Assembly: GCA_011042305.1 (NCBI GenBank)
Contig: DQXI01000134.1
Span: forward strand, 1 to 38,756
Length of the DNA: 38,756 nt
Direction of reading: 5' to 3'
Origin: Desulfobacteraceae bacterium
Lineage (GTDB): Bacteria; Desulfobacterota; Desulfobacteria; Desulfobacterales; UBA2174
Shown here: positions 17,304 to 27,201 of the stretch, one piece after another
Numbering within the stretch: the stretch's first letter is position 1
Layout of the letters: each line of letters begins with the position of its first letter
Program-made: the position numbers and the translations under genes
Notes under the pieces: model-generated
Told to the model about the DNA's origin: nothing
Seen by the model: the letters and a program-made list of their open reading frames with translations, nothing else
Database searches by the model: none

Positions 17304-19991
17304 CTAGGACTGGGCCGGCGAAGCCACCTTGGGCCGGATCTCCTCCATGATAAAGACCTCGATGGCATCGCCGACCTTGATGTCGTTGTAGTTTTCGATG
17401 CCGATACCGCACTCGTAGCCAGCCAGCACTTCCTTGGCGTCGTCCTTGAAGCGGCGCAGGGAGCCGATCTTGCCCTCGTACTGGACCACGCCCTCGCGCA
17501 GCAGGCGCGCCCGTTCGCCGCGGACCACCTTGCCCTCGGTGACGTAGCTGCCGGCAATGGCACCGACCTTGGGCACATGGAACACCTGGCGCACCTCGGC
17601 ACGGCCCAGCAGCTTTTCCTCGAAGCGTGATTCCATCATCCCCACGATGGCGTCCTGCACCTCCTTAATGACGGTGTAGATCACGTTGTAGAAACGGATG
17701 TCGACGTTTTCCTCCGTGGCCATGGCCTGCACCTTGGCGTTGGGACGGACGTTGAAACCGATGATGATGGCATCGGAGACAGTGGCCAGGGATACATCCG
17801 ATTCGGTAATGGTGCCGGTGGCCGCGTGGATGATGTTGATCTTGACCTCTTCGTTGCTCAGCTTGACCAGCGACTCGCTCAACGCCTCGATGGAGCCGTG
17901 CACGTCGGCCTTGATGATCAGGTTCAGCTCCTTGACCTCGCGCTCTTTCATCTGCTCGAAAAGAGTCTCCAGGCTGAGACGGCTCGATTTGGCCAGTTCC
18001 TTGGAGCGTTGCTTCTGCTGGCGGTGGGCGCTGACCTGGCGGGCGTCCTTCTCGTCGGCCAAGGCGATCATCTCATCGCCGGCCGCCGGTACGCCGGAGA
18101 GCCCGAGGATTTCCACCGGGATGGACGGCCCGGCCGCGTCCGCGGGATTGCCCCGGTCATCGATGAGGGCCCGGACCTTGCCGTAGTGGACCCCGCAAAC
18201 GATGGGGTCGCCGACGCGCAAGGTGCCTTCCTGGACAAGGACGGTGGCGACGGCACCACGGCCGGCATCCAGCTTGGCCTCCACCACGTGCCCCTTGGCC
18301 AGCTTGTCCGGATTGGCTTGAAGGTCCATCATTTCGGCCTGCAGCGAGATCATTTCCAGCAGATCCGAGATGCCGGTGCGCTGTTTGGCCGAGACATGCA
18401 CGAAGATCGTGTCGCCGCCCCACTGCTCCGGCGACAGGCCCGAATCGGCCAGTTGCCGCATCACCCGCTCCGGGTCGGCGCCGGGCTTGTCCATCTTGTT
18501 GACGGCCACGATGATGGGCACTTCGGCGGCCTTGGCGTGGTTGATGGCCTCCACGGTCTGGGGCATGACGCCGTCGTCGGCGGCTACCACCAGCACCACG
18601 ATGTCCGTCAGGCGGGCGCCGCGCGATCGCATGGCGGTGAAGGCCTCGTGGCCCGGGGTGTCGAGAAAGACGATCTGCCCCTTATCGGTGCTCACGTGGT
18701 AGGCGCCGATGTGCTGGGTGATCCCCCCGGCCTCTCCTTCGGTGACATGGGTTTTGCGGATCACGTCCAGTAGCGAGGTCTTGCCGTGGTCCACGTGGCC
18801 CATGATGGTCACCACCGGGGGACGGGGCCGCAGGTTGCCGGGTTCGTCGGTCTGGGGCTTGAGCAGGGCCTCCTCCTCGAAGGCGGCCTTTTCCACCTCG
18901 TAGCCGAACTCGCTGGCCACCAGGGCGGCGGTTTCAAAATCGATAGTCTGGTTGACGGTGGTCATCACCCCCATGCCCATCAATTTTCCGATCAGCTCGT
19001 TGGCCTTGAGGCCCATGCGTTTTCCCAGCTCGCTGAGCACGATGGTCTCGTCGACCTTGATGCGGCGCTTGATGGCCTTGGCCACCGTGATCTGGGGCTT
19101 CTGGACCGGGGGCGTCTTGGCCTTGGCCCCCTTGCGTCCCTTGCGACCTCTGAGATCGGCGGTGTAGAGGTCTTCGCCTTCCACCACGGCCTTTTTGCGA
19201 AACGAAATTTTCTTCTTGAAAAAGCGCTTGTTCGTATCTTCCTCCGCGCGCTTTTTCTTCTTTTTGCGCTGGGCCTCCTCGCCGGTGTCTTCCACTTTTT
19301 TCGCTTCGGCCGTCACCGGGAGCGGTTTGGTCTTGGACTCGGGCTTGGCCGGACGTTCGGGCAGTTTGATGATCTTGGCCGGCGTGTCCTTCTTGGCCTT
19401 GGCCTTGGCCGGTGCCTTGACGGCGGAGCGCTCCGGTTCTGGTTCTGGGGTGGATGTCGGCGGAGCGGCCGGTTCAGCAGGCGCTTCCTCGGGCGGCGGT
19501 GCTGGTTCGGCTGTTGTCGCTTCGGGCGCCGGCTCCGTTGGAGCGGCGGTCTCCGTTGGAATCGCTTCGGTTTCCGTTGGCCGCGGCTCAGCCTCCGGCT
19601 CTGGCTCGGGAGCGGCCGGGCTTTCGGCTTCAACCACTGCAGGGGGCGCTTCGGCGGTCTCTTCGCGGCGCGGCGCCTCTGGCTCGGCCGGCGCCGACGC
19701 CTGCTCAGGCGCACCTTCCTCGGGGGGAGGCGCCTCGGCCTCCGGCGCTTTCTGGTCCGCCTTAGCTGCTGCCTTGGGGCGCCGCCGGATCACGGTCGGC
19801 TTGACCCGGGTGTCCTGGGAAACCTTTTCCTTGCGGCCGAACAGGTTCTGCTTGATCCGGGCAACGGCCTCGTCGTCGAGGGAACTCATGTGGCTGGCCA
19901 CTTCGATTTGCATCTTATGGAGCTTGTCGAGAAGTTGCTTGTTCTTCAGGTTCAATTCCCTGGCAAGCTCATAAACTCTGATCTTTGCCAT
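17304..19991 (-). CDS. infB: Translation initiation factor IF-2
   Basis: A protein of 895 residues. It delivers initiator tRNA to the 30S subunit and promotes subunit joining with GTP. The IF2_N module is at the N-terminus ([19 protein letters not shown]). Residues of roughly 70-240 are a Pro/Ala/Glu low-complexity linker, followed by a basic Lys/Arg segment. The G domain starts near residue 395 with GHVDHGKTS, then DTPGHEAF and NKMDKPG. Domains II to IV and the C-terminal initiator-tRNA domain complete the protein. It lies 124 nt after nusA; the small ylxR gene often found between them is missing. Confidence 0.97.
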   Translation of the reverse strand: MAKIRVYELARELNLKNKQLLDKLHKMQIEVASHMSSLDDEAVARIKQNLFGRKEKVSQDTRVKPTVIRRRPKAAAKADQKAPEAEAPPPEEGAPEQASAPAEPEAPRREETAEAPPAVVEAESPAAPEPEPEAEPRPTETEAIPTETAAPTEPAPEATTAEPAPPPEEAPAEPAAPPTSTPEPEPERSAVKAPAKAKAKKDTPAKIIKLPERPAKPESKTKPLPVTAEAKKVEDTGEEAQRKKKKKRAEEDTNKRFFKKKISFRKKAVVEGEDLYTADLRGRKGRKGAKAKTPPVQKPQITVAKAIKRRIKVDETIVLSELGKRMGLKANELIGKLMGMGVMTTVNQTIDFETAALVASEFGYEVEKAAFEEEALLKPQTDEPGNLRPRPPVVTIMGHVDHGKTSLLDVIRKTHVTEGEAGGITQHIGAYHVSTDKGQIVFLDTPGHEAFTAMRSRGARLTDIVVLVVAADDGVMPQTVEAINHAKAAEVPIIVAVNKMDKPGADPERVMRQLADSGLSPEQWGGDTIFVHVSAKQRTGISDLLEMISLQAEMMDLQANPDKLAKGHVVEAKLDAGRGAVATVLVQEGTLRVGDPIVCGVHYGKVRALIDDRGNPADAAGPSIPVEILGLSGVPAAGDEMIALADEKDARQVSAHRQQKQRSKELAKSSRLSLETLFEQMKEREVKELNLIIKADVHGSIEALSESLVKLSNEEVKINIIHAATGTITESDVSLATVSDAIIIGFNVRPNAKVQAMATEENVDIRFYNVIYTVIKEVQDAIVGMMESRFEEKLLGRAEVRQVFHVPKVGAIAGSYVTEGKVVRGERARLLREGVVQYEGKIGSLRRFKDDAKEVLAGYECGIGIENYNDIKVGDAIEVFIMEEIRPKVASPAQS

Positions 19992-20115
19992 CCATTCCCC
20001 CTCAATCCGGCTTGGAAAAGGCGTTCGACCGTCTTGGACGGCCGGACGGGCTCAGCTGTCGTCTCGCTCGGGGGCGGCGCGGGTTTCTCGGCGCCACGCC
20101 GCGTCGGCGAGAAGG

Positions 20116-21585
20116 TCAATCGGTCTCCAACGGCGCTGTCCCGGATTCCCGGTCTGCGGGCGCCCCGTCCAACGTTTCTGCCGCCGGCGTGGTTTCCGGC
20201 TCCTGGGCGACGGACAAGGCCACATCCTGGACTTCCCGGGGATCGGTTTCCTTGACCTCCAGGGGTTCCTCGGCGGGTTCGGCATCGCCTTCCGCCTCCG
20301 CCACGACTTCCTCGGCTGCCTCGTTTTGGCGTTCAGCCGCTGCCTTGGCTGCAGCTTCGGCCACGGCGGCGTTGTGGATCAATTCGGCGGCCTTCTCGGG
20401 GTCCAGCTCGCGGATTTGGGCCAAGTCTTCAACGCTGGCATGGCTCAGTTCCTCGGCCGAGAAGAATCCCATCTCGTACAAGGTATCTGCCAAGCTGATG
20501 CTGACGCCGGGGACGGCCACCAGCGAGTCGTAGCCGTCGCGCATGGCCTGGCTGTACTTGCTTTCGCTGATCACGTCCAGGTGCCACTTGGTCAATTTGG
20601 ACGCCAGACGCACGTTCTGGCCCCGTTTGCCGATGGCGATGGACAGGTGTTCGTCGGGGACGATCACCTCCATCGAGCGGTTCTCTTCGTCGATGATGAC
20701 CCTGGAAATCTCCGCCGGTGCCAAGGCGTTGCAGACGAACTTGGCCGGATCCACATGCCAGGGGATGATGTCGATCTTTTCCCCGCGCAGCTCCTGGACC
20801 ACACTTTGCACACGACTGCCCTTCATGCCGACGCAGGCGCCCACCGGATCGATATCCGAGTCGTTGGAAGAGACAGCGATCTTGGTGCGCACCCCCGCTT
20901 CCCGGGCCACTGCCATGATGGTGACGATGCCCTCGGCGATTTCCGGCACCTCGGTCTTGAACAGCTGGACCAGGAAGTTGGGATGAGTGCGCGACATGAC
21001 GATCTGGGGTCCCCGGGTCTCGTAGAGGACATCCATGATGTAGGCCCGGATCCGATCCCCGCGGCGGTAGCTTTCCCGCGGAACCTGCTCCCGCGACGGC
21101 ACGATGCCCTCGGTGGTGCCGAGGTTGACGATGAGGTCACCGCGGTCGATGCGCTGGACGATGCCGTTGATCAATTCGCCCTTGCGGTCGATGAAGGCCG
21201 CATAGACGGCGTCCCGCTCGGCGTCCTTCATCTTTTGGATGATCACCTGCTTGGCGCTCTGGGCGGCGATGCGGCCGAAGGAGGCGGTATCCATCTTGGT
21301 TCCCAGGCTGTCGCCTAGTTCGCAGTCGGGATCCAGTTGGCGGCCCTGGACGAGGCTGATTTGAAGGTCGGGGTCGGTGACGGTTTCCACCACTTCCTTG
21401 AACTGGAACACCTCGATCTCACCGATTTCTTCGTTGTACTGGACCTCGATGTCGGCCTTGCTGCCGAACCGCTTGCGTGCGGCTGACCGCAGCGCCTCCT
21501 CCAGCGCCTTGATGAGCACCTCGCGGTCGATGCCGCGGTCCCGGCTCACCTGATCAACGACGCGTTTGATATCCGAGATAAACAT
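20116..21585 (-). CDS. nusA: Transcription termination/antitermination factor NusA
   Basis: A protein of 489 residues. The N-terminal RNAP-binding domain begins [19 protein letters not shown]. An S1 domain ([20 protein letters not shown]) and two KH domains ([19 protein letters not shown] and [19 protein letters not shown]) follow. The C-terminus has one helix-hairpin-helix segment ([17 protein letters not shown]) and an acidic Glu/Ala tail. ATG at 21585 is preceded by GGAGA with 7-nt spacing. NusA acts on pausing and termination and can autoregulate its operon in E. coli, which is relevant to the terminator-containing leader found upstream of rimP here. Confidence 0.97.
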   Translation of the reverse strand: MFISDIKRVVDQVSRDRGIDREVLIKALEEALRSAARKRFGSKADIEVQYNEEIGEIEVFQFKEVVETVTDPDLQISLVQGRQLDPDCELGDSLGTKMDTASFGRIAAQSAKQVIIQKMKDAERDAVYAAFIDRKGELINGIVQRIDRGDLIVNLGTTEGIVPSREQVPRESYRRGDRIRAYIMDVLYETRGPQIVMSRTHPNFLVQLFKTEVPEIAEGIVTIMAVAREAGVRTKIAVSSNDSDIDPVGACVGMKGSRVQSVVQELRGEKIDIIPWHVDPAKFVCNALAPAEISRVIIDEENRSMEVIVPDEHLSIAIGKRGQNVRLASKLTKWHLDVISESKYSQAMRDGYDSLVAVPGVSISLADTLYEMGFFSAEELSHASVEDLAQIRELDPEKAAELIHNAAVAEAAAKAAAERQNEAAEEVVAEAEGDAEPAEEPLEVKETDPREVQDVALSVAQEPETTPAAETLDGAPADRESGTAPLETD

Positions 21586-21626
21586 CCGCTTGTCTCCATT
21601 TTGTCGGGCCGGTGGCCAGGGGGCCG

Positions 21627-22130
21627 TCAGTCGGCCGCCAACCGGGCCCGCACGATGTCCTCGAGGGCCAGGGTTACTGTGGTGTTTTCCAGCTCCAGGG
21701 CCACCCGGCCGTCGACCATCCCCATCAACCGGCCGGTGAAGTTCTTGCGCCCCCCGATGGCCTTGGCCACCTTGACGCGCACCGGATGGCCGGCAAAACG
21801 TTCAAAATCCGCCGGACGGCTGATGGGGCGATCCGCTCCCGGCGAGGAAACTTCAAGATGGTAAGGGCCGACGCCCTCATCGAGGACCGCGTCGAGCACG
21901 TCGCCTACTTGGCGGCTGATCTCAACGCAGTCGTCCAGGCTCACCCCTCCGGGCTTGTCGATGTACAGACGCAACGTGGCGCCGGCCGGCTCGCGCTGGA
22001 ACTCGCAGTGCACCAGGTCGTAGCCGGCGTTGGCGCACAGCGGTTCGGCATGGTGCCGGACCGTTTCGATCACCGCCGCCGGCGCCAACGGCGGCGGGGC
22101 TTGGCCGCTATTTTTTTTCTTTTGTTTCAA
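21627..22130 (-). CDS. rimP: Ribosome maturation factor RimP
   Basis: About 167 residues with the RimP two-domain layout: an N-terminal alpha/beta domain (GYDLVHCEFQREPAGATLRL, then YIDKPGGVSLDDCVEISRQV) and a C-terminal SH3-like domain (GRLMGMVDGRVALELEN). SSPGADRPI is the conserved hinge signature. It is needed for 30S maturation. The start is uncertain: TTG at 22130, with AGGG 8 nt before, gives MKQKKKNSG at the N-terminus. The frame opens further to 22157 but that start would lie inside the terminator hairpin; a later GTG is also possible. It is the first protein gene of the nusA-infB operon. Confidence 0.92.
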   Translation of the reverse strand: MKQKKKNSGQAPPPLAPAAVIETVRHHAEPLCANAGYDLVHCEFQREPAGATLRLYIDKPGGVSLDDCVEISRQVGDVLDAVLDEGVGPYHLEVSSPGADRPISRPADFERFAGHPVRVKVAKAIGGRKNFTGRLMGMVDGRVALELENTTVTLALEDIVRARLAAD

Positions 22131-22157
22131 GTAGATAACCCTGTTTTCCAAAAACAA

Positions 22158-22179
22158 AAAACGGGCTTTTGCCCGTTTT
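22158..22179 (-). terminator. Intrinsic terminator immediately upstream of rimP
   Basis: On the minus strand AAAACGGGC, loop AAAA, then GCCCGTTTT, followed by further T residues (TTTTTTGTTTTT). The 9-bp stem and U-rich tail end only about 25 nt before the TTG proposed for rimP, so transcription of the operon must read through or be regulated here. Confidence 0.88.
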
Positions 22180-22186
22180 CCCGTGA

Positions 22187-22280
22187 GGTAGATTTCGATG
22201 GTTACGGCCGCAACTCAAACCTTGAGGGGGTTACCTTCTCATCGGAACCTTGCTCCTGACGATGCGCTCGAAAATCTACC
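22187..22280 (-). ncRNA. Structured rimP leader or small RNA between two terminators
   Basis: On the minus strand GGTAGATTTTCGA (22280-22268) pairs with TCGAAATCTACC (22198-22187) with a single bulged base. This closes a domain of about 70 nt that holds further hairpins: CATCG with CGATG, and CTCAA-GGT-TTGAG. A complete terminator follows at 22179-22158 and another precedes it at 22324-22288. No open reading frame fits. It could be a riboswitch-like or NusA-responsive attenuator for rimP-nusA-infB, or an independent short RNA. I do not recognise it as SRP RNA, 6S RNA or a known riboswitch. Confidence 0.55.
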
Positions 22281-22287
22281 GCAACAG

Positions 22288-22324
22288 AAAAACCCTTCAT
22301 GGCTCAACAGCCCTCCATGAAAGG
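22288..22324 (-). terminator. Intrinsic terminator after tRNA-Gly
   Basis: On the minus strand CCTTTCATGG (22324-22315) pairs with CCATGAAGGG (22302-22293) with one G-U pair. TTTTT (22292-22288) follows. It lies 14 nt after the CCA end of the tRNA. Confidence 0.85.
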
Positions 22325-22337
22325 CGGGACTTCGTTT

Positions 22338-22413
22338 TGGAGCGGGCAACGAGATTCGAACTCGCGACTCCAAGCTTGGGAAGCTTGTACTCTACCAGCT
22401 GAGTTATGCCCGC
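22338..22413 (-). tRNA. tRNA-Gly (anticodon CCC), CCA encoded
   Basis: A 76-nt cloverleaf. The acceptor stem starts GCGGGCA and closes with TGCCCGC, then T and an encoded CCA. The anticodon arm is CAAGC-TTCCCAA-GCTTG, placing CCC at positions 34-36. The T-arm contains GTTCGAATC. It reads the GGG codon. A consensus -35 lies upstream, a terminator downstream, and rimP follows, like metY ahead of rimP in E. coli. Confidence 0.96.
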
Positions 22414-22427
22414 ATACCAAGATCGCT

Positions 22428-22456
22428 TATCTAAGCCAGACGCGGCCGCTTGTCAA
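22428..22456 (-). promoter_or_regulatory. Candidate promoter for tRNA-Gly (and possibly the rimP operon)
   Basis: On the minus strand TTGACA at 22456-22451, a 17-nt spacer and TAGATA at 22433-22428, about 15 nt before the tRNA 5' end. No second good promoter is visible between the tRNA and rimP. Confidence 0.6.
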
Positions 22457-22463
22457 TACATTT

Positions 22464-22820
22464 TCAGGGGGGCTCGTCCAACAGGCCTCGGAGTTGCTTC
22501 AATTCGCGGTAGATTCGGGCCAGCATCTCCTGTTCGGAGCGCTCGTCGCCGGGGGAAGAGGCGCTCTCCAGATGCTGGCGCGCGCCGGCGATGGTGAAGT
22601 GCTGTTCGTAGAGCAGTCGCTTGATTTCGCTGATCAAGTCCAGGTCGGCCGGGCGGTAGAGCCGGTGCCCCGAGGCGGTACGTTTAGGCTTGAGCGCGGG
22701 AAACTGGCTTTCCCAGAAACGCAGCACGTAACCGGGCACACCGGTGATCGCGCTGGCTTCGCGCACCCGGTAGTAGCGCTTGGGCGGATCGCGATGAGGG
22801 TGGGCCGATGGATCGTTCAT
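22464..22820 (-). CDS. MerR-family transcriptional regulator
   Basis: A protein of 118 residues with a MerR-type winged helix: YYRVREASAITGVPGYVLRF, then the HRLYRPADLDLISEIKRLLY wing and second helix. A short coiled tail follows (EQEMLARIYRELKQLRG) with no obvious ligand-binding domain or metal-binding cysteines. Similar short MerR proteins follow pheT in many Desulfobacterota and related phyla; the target is unknown. It lies 45 nt after pheT and may share its transcript. Confidence 0.9.
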   Translation of the reverse strand: MNDPSAHPHRDPPKRYYRVREASAITGVPGYVLRFWESQFPALKPKRTASGHRLYRPADLDLISEIKRLLYEQHFTIAGARQHLESASSPGDERSEQEMLARIYRELKQLRGLLDEPP

Positions 22821-22865
22821 GCCGCCGACTCGGGCGCCTTGCCGTCGGGCGCGGCTACCGTCTGG

Positions 22866-25298
22866 TCAGGTCGGTAAAGCGGCGCCGAAGCTTGCCAGCA
22901 GCCGCTCGGTGATTTTCTGGTGCAACGGGTTGATCTGTTCGTCCGCCAACGTTCCCCGGTCGCTGCGATACGTGATGCGAAACGATACGCTTTTGCGGCC
23001 CGCGGGAATCGGGGGGCCGATGTAGTGGTCGAAAAGCGCCACGCTCTCCACCAGCGGTTCGTCGGCCGCGGCGATGGCTTCGGCCAGACGGGCGCTTTCC
23101 ACGGCCGCATCCACGATGAGCGTCATGTCCCGGGTGATAGCCGGAAACCGCGGAAGCGGCCGGCTTTGACGCCCGGCGGCCATCCTTTTGGCCAGCCGCG
23201 GCAGGTTCAGTTCGAAGGTGAAAGCCGGCTGTTTGAGGTCGAAAGCTGCCCGGGTGTCCGGGTGCACCTCGCCGATGAAGCCGATGCGCTCGTCCTCGAC
23301 GGCGATCCAGGCGCTGACGCCAGGCCGGGTGCAGTCGCAGTGCTCGGGGGCCAGGGAGCCAAACCGCACGCCTGTCACCCCGAGCCGCTCGACCAGAGCC
23401 TCCACCACGCCCTTGAGGTCGAAAAAGTCGCAGGATGCCTGGCGCTCCAGCCGTCCCTGGGCCCAGTGCTCATCTTGGCGTTGGCCGGTCCACAGGGCGG
23501 CAAGCATCTGGGTTTCCGCGGGTAGCCGATCGGCGCCGTCCTCGGCGGCGACGAAAATCTTGCCGACTTCAAAGAGCTTCAGATGCCGGTTGCCCATGGC
23601 GATGTTTCGCGATGCGGTTTCCAGCAAACCGGGTAGCAGCGAGGTGCGCATCACGGCCAGATCCTCGCTCAGGGGGTTTCGGATCACCACCTGGCGCTGC
23701 CGTGGGTCGTCTTTGGCCAGGCGCAGCCGCAGGTTGCTGTCCTGGTGAACAAAGCTGTAGGTGATCACCTCGGCAAAACCCAGACCGGCCATCAGTTCCC
23801 GCAGCCGCTGGCGCAGGGCGAAGGCGGCCGCTGGCCGCCTTCCCGCGGCGGGCAGTGCCGGATGGGTGGTGGCGATCTTTTCGTAGCCATGACGGCGGGC
23901 GATTTCCTCTGTGAGGTCTTCGCTGCGCGTGACGTCCACCCGGAACGAGGGCACGTGCACCTCGAGGCGGTCGGATTCTTGGTTGGAGACACGGAAACCG
24001 ATCTCCTCCAGCAAGGTCTTCATCCGGTCGCCGTCCAGTTCAGTGCCCAGCCGCCGGTTGACCCGGTGGACATCCAGAGCGATGACGGTTTGAGGCGCCG
24101 GCCGGGGATGGGCGTCGATGTGTCCGGGCACCGGGCGGCCGCCGGCCACTTCCGCGATCAGGGCTGTGGCGCGGTTCAGGGCGGTGAGCGTGCCGTGCGG
24201 ATCGACGCCGCGCTCGAAGCGGTAGGCGGCATCGGTGGCCAGGTTGAAGCGCTTGGCGGTCTTGCGGATCGAAACCGGGTCGAAGCAGGCGCTTTCCAGC
24301 AGCACCCGGGTGGTGTCCGGCTGGATCTCCGAATCGAGTCCGCCCATGACGCCGCCGATGGCCACCGGTACCTCGGCATCACAGATCATCAGGGTGTCGG
24401 CGGTGAGGCGGCGCTGCTTTTGATCCAGGGTGACGAAGGATTCGCCTTCGGCGGCGGTACGCACCACGATACGCCGGCCCCGGAGCCGGTCGAAGTCGAA
24501 GGCGTGCAGCGGCTGACCGAGCTCCATCATCACGAAGTTGGTCACATCCACCACGTTGTTGATCGGTTTCAGATCCACCGAGCGGAGTCGGTCCTGGAGC
24601 CATTGCGGCGAGGGGCCGATAGCCACATCGAAGATCAGGCGGGCCGTATAGCGAGGGCAGTGGTCCGGGGCGAGGATCTGCACCGAGGTCTCGCGATGGA
24701 TGTCGCTGCCTTCAGGCAGCACCGGCACCGGCGGCGGCACCAGCGGCTTGCCGCAGATGGCCGCCACCTCGCGGGCGACGCCCAGGATGCTCAAACAGTC
24801 CGACCGGTTGGGCGTGAGCTCAATTTCCAGCACCGGGTCGTGGAGGCCCAGAGCACGGTTGAGGGGCGCCCCGACGGCCAAACGGTCGTCAAGGTGCAGC
24901 AGGCCGCTGGCATCTGCTCCCAGGCCCAGTTCAAAGGCGCTGCACAGCATACCCTCGGAACTCACGCCACGCACCGTTTCGGCCTTCAGCTCACAGCCCC
25001 CGGGCATTTCGGTGCCGGGCAGGGCGCAGGGCACCAGACAGTCGGCGGCCGCGTTGGGAGCCCCGCAGACGACGGTCAGGGTCCGGTCGCCGATGTCCAC
25101 CTGGCAGCATTTGAGCCGATCAGCGCGGGGATGGGGGGACACCTGGACAATCCGCCCTACCCGAACCGTTTCCAGGAACCCGTACCGATCGTTGACGGCG
25201 GCGACTTCCAGGCCGGCCATGGTCAACGCCTCGGCAACCTGGGCCGGCGTCAGATCGACTTCGACGTACTGGGTCAACCAGCTCCAACTGACCTTCAT
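22866..25298 (-). CDS. pheT: Phenylalanyl-tRNA synthetase beta subunit
   Basis: A protein of 810 residues, typical of the large beta chain. An OB-fold tRNA-binding domain (VSPHPRADRLKCCQVDIG) near the N-terminus is followed by the B3/B4 editing region (SIRKTAKRFNLATDAAYRFE), the B5 domain and a C-terminal FDX-ACB domain (FPAITRDMTLIVDAAVES). It forms the alpha2-beta2 enzyme with PheS, and the beta chain edits Tyr-tRNA-Phe. ATG at 25298 is only 1 nt from the pheS stop. Confidence 0.97.
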   Translation of the reverse strand: MKVSWSWLTQYVEVDLTPAQVAEALTMAGLEVAAVNDRYGFLETVRVGRIVQVSPHPRADRLKCCQVDIGDRTLTVVCGAPNAAADCLVPCALPGTEMPGGCELKAETVRGVSSEGMLCSAFELGLGADASGLLHLDDRLAVGAPLNRALGLHDPVLEIELTPNRSDCLSILGVAREVAAICGKPLVPPPVPVLPEGSDIHRETSVQILAPDHCPRYTARLIFDVAIGPSPQWLQDRLRSVDLKPINNVVDVTNFVMMELGQPLHAFDFDRLRGRRIVVRTAAEGESFVTLDQKQRRLTADTLMICDAEVPVAIGGVMGGLDSEIQPDTTRVLLESACFDPVSIRKTAKRFNLATDAAYRFERGVDPHGTLTALNRATALIAEVAGGRPVPGHIDAHPRPAPQTVIALDVHRVNRRLGTELDGDRMKTLLEEIGFRVSNQESDRLEVHVPSFRVDVTRSEDLTEEIARRHGYEKIATTHPALPAAGRRPAAAFALRQRLRELMAGLGFAEVITYSFVHQDSNLRLRLAKDDPRQRQVVIRNPLSEDLAVMRTSLLPGLLETASRNIAMGNRHLKLFEVGKIFVAAEDGADRLPAETQMLAALWTGQRQDEHWAQGRLERQASCDFFDLKGVVEALVERLGVTGVRFGSLAPEHCDCTRPGVSAWIAVEDERIGFIGEVHPDTRAAFDLKQPAFTFELNLPRLAKRMAAGRQSRPLPRFPAITRDMTLIVDAAVESARLAEAIAAADEPLVESVALFDHYIGPPIPAGRKSVSFRITYRSDRGTLADEQINPLHQKITERLLASFGAALPT

Positions 25299-25299
25299 C

Positions 25300-26307
25300 T
25301 CAAAATTGCCTCAAAAACCGCAGATCGTTTTCAAAAAACCGGCGCAAGTCGTCGATGCCGTACTTGAGCATGGCGATGCGTTCGATCCCCATGCCGAAGG
25401 CGAATCCCGAGTAGCGGTCCGTGTCGTAGCCCACTTTTTCAAACACCGCCGGGTGCACCATCCCCGAGCCGAGAATCTCCAGCCAGCCGGTGTGCGAGCA
25501 GACCCGGCACCCGGCGCCGCCGCAGATCGTACAGCCGATGTCCACCTCGGCGCTCGGCTCGGTGAAGGGAAAAAAGGACGGGCGAAAACGCAGGGGCGTC
25601 CGGGGGCCGAAGATCTGGTGGACGAACTCCGTCAGCACGCCCTTCAGGTCCCCGAAGGAAACCTGGGTGTCCACCAGCAACCCCTCGACCTGGTGGAACA
25701 TGGGGGTATGGGTCAGGTCGGAGTCGCAGCGGTAGACTTTTCCCGGAGCGATGATGCGCACCGGCGGCGGCTGCTTTTCCATCACACGGGGCTGGGTGGG
25801 CGACGTCTGGGTCCGCAGCACGATGTTGTCCGACACGTAGAAAGTGTCCTGCATGTCCCGGGCCGGGTGGTCCTTGGGGATGTTGAGGGCTTCGAAATTG
25901 TAGTAGTCGGTTTCCACCTCGGGACCCTCGGCGATGTCGAATCCCATGCGCTCGAAGATCTCGCAGATTTCCACCTTGACTTGAGTCAACGGGTGCAGGT
26001 GGCCCACCGGAGCGGGGCGTCCCGGCAGGGTGACATCGATGCGGTCCGCATCGGCCCGTTGCCGGGCTTCCAGGGCGGCCAGGCGCTGGGCCACGGCTTC
26101 TTCCAGCTCGGCCTTGAGACGGTTGGCGGCCTGTCCGGCAGCCGGGCGGTCCTTGGGCGGCAGGGTGGAGATCTGGCGCAAAAACTGGGTCAGGACGCCT
26201 TTGCGACCGAGAAAGTGGACGCTCAGCGCCTGAACGGCCTCCCGGTCCGCAGCGTCTTGCAGCCGCTGCAGGGCCTCGGCGCGAATCTGTTCAATAGTCT
26301 GTTGCAC
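25300..26307 (-). CDS. pheS: Phenylalanyl-tRNA synthetase alpha subunit
   Basis: A protein of 335 residues. The N-terminal coiled coil ([18 protein letters not shown], then [20 protein letters not shown]) binds tRNA. The class II catalytic core shows motif 2 ([11 protein letters not shown]) and motif 3 ([18 protein letters not shown]). The family normally starts close to the coiled coil, so I chose a GTG at 26307 rather than the longer frame to 26388, which would pass through the hairpin at 26357-26393; the ribosome site is weak. It belongs to the infC-rpmI-rplT-pheST cluster, as in E. coli. Confidence 0.96.
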   Translation of the reverse strand: MQQTIEQIRAEALQRLQDAADREAVQALSVHFLGRKGVLTQFLRQISTLPPKDRPAAGQAANRLKAELEEAVAQRLAALEARQRADADRIDVTLPGRPAPVGHLHPLTQVKVEICEIFERMGFDIAEGPEVETDYYNFEALNIPKDHPARDMQDTFYVSDNIVLRTQTSPTQPRVMEKQPPPVRIIAPGKVYRCDSDLTHTPMFHQVEGLLVDTQVSFGDLKGVLTEFVHQIFGPRTPLRFRPSFFPFTEPSAEVDIGCTICGGAGCRVCSHTGWLEILGSGMVHPAVFEKVGYDTDRYSGFAFGMGIERIAMLKYGIDDLRRFFENDLRFLRQF

Positions 26308-26356
26308 GGCAGGGCCTGATCTTGGTTGGCGAGTGTGACACACGGCCTGACGACGA

Positions 26357-26393
26357 GGTCGGTGCGGCGCCCAGGACAGGGGCCGCACCGACC
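26357..26393 (-). promoter_or_regulatory. 12-bp perfect hairpin between rplT and pheS
   Basis: GGTCGGTGCGGC (26357-26368) pairs perfectly with GCCGCACCGACC (26382-26393), leaving a 13-nt loop. No U-run follows on the minus strand, so this is not a standard intrinsic terminator. It could modulate read-through from rplT to pheS or mark an RNA-processing site. Confidence 0.6.
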
Positions 26394-26400
26394 GAGGGCA

Positions 26401-26751
26401 TCAGAACTGTTCGGCAGCCAGGCGCGCCAGTTTGGCGAAGCCGGCCGGATCCGAGACGGCCATTTCCGCCAGGACCTTGCGGTCCAGGGCCACGTTGGCC
26501 AGCTTGAGTCCATGCATGAACCGGCTGTAGCTCATGTCGTTGAGCCGTGCGGCGGCGTTGATGCGTGCGATCCACAGGCGCCGGAAGTCGCGCTTGCGGA
26601 CCCGACGGTCCCGGTAGGCGTAGGTTAAGGCGCGATCGACGGTGTCGGCGGCGGTGCGATACAGCTTGCTATGGCCGCCCCGATACCCTTTGGCTTGATT
26701 GAGGACCTTGTTGCGACGGTGTCTTGCTTTGAATCCGCGTTTGACGCGCAT
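26401..26751 (-). CDS. rplT: 50S ribosomal protein L20
   Basis: A protein of 116 residues, normal length, starting [20 protein letters not shown] and containing [20 protein letters not shown] and the conserved C-terminal [20 protein letters not shown]. It binds 23S rRNA early in 50S assembly and is a translational or transcriptional repressor of the infC-rpmI-rplT operon in several bacteria. It lies 94 nt downstream of rpmI. Confidence 0.97.
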   Translation of the reverse strand: MRVKRGFKARHRRNKVLNQAKGYRGGHSKLYRTAADTVDRALTYAYRDRRVRKRDFRRLWIARINAAARLNDMSYSRFMHGLKLANVALDRKVLAEMAVSDPAGFAKLARLAAEQF

Positions 26752-26845
26752 GACAATCTCCTTGAAACATGGCGCCGGCGGCGCACCGTATGGCCGACGG
26801 CGACCGGATTGAAATTCTGCCGCACCTTATCCGTGCGGCCGGCCA

Positions 26846-27043
26846 TCAGCCGTTGGGCAAAAGGCGCCGCACGGCTTTCATGTTGGTGGCATCCACGATT
26901 TGCCCCAAGCGCAAGCGCCGTTTGCGCTTGGCGGTTTTGCTGGTGAGAATGTGGCTGTGGTAGCTCTTGTTGTACGTGTACTTGCCGGTTCCGGTGCGCT
27001 TGAAGCGCTTGGCTGCGGCGCGGTTGGTCTTGATTTTAGGCAT
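26846..27043 (-). CDS. rpmI: 50S ribosomal protein L35
   Basis: A protein of 65 residues, [20 protein letters not shown] then [16 protein letters not shown] and a basic tail, matching L35 in full length. The frame extends upstream to 27079, but the family start is the ATG at 27043, with AAGGAG-type purines before it on the minus strand. The 158-nt gap to infC contains a GGCGTGA/TCACGCC inverted repeat that may be part of ribosomal-protein autoregulation. Confidence 0.96.
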   Translation of the reverse strand: MPKIKTNRAAAKRFKRTGTGKYTYNKSYHSHILTSKTAKRKRRLRLGQIVDATNMKAVRRLLPNG

Positions 27044-27201
27044 AATGAGCAACTCCTTAGTGATCGATAGCGACAACAAAATTTAAAATGAAGATGGCGT
27101 GAGCGCCACGATGGGCGTGTCACGCCATGGTGTGACCATGCGATTGCCGTCCGGCAAACCCCTCGGCCGCGACCGGTCCAGACGGTTGCCAGGAGCGGAT
27201 C

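Noticed and set aside
18786-20255. Long plus-strand frames with leucine/glycine/arginine repeats opposite infB
   Set aside because: They reflect the Pro/Ala/Glu-rich linker of IF-2 read in reverse, not a repeat protein.
22187-22280. SRP (4.5S) RNA or 6S RNA as identity of the rimP leader
   Set aside because: The conserved SRP apical loop (GGAAGGAAGCAGC-like) is absent, and the length and internal loops do not fit 6S RNA.
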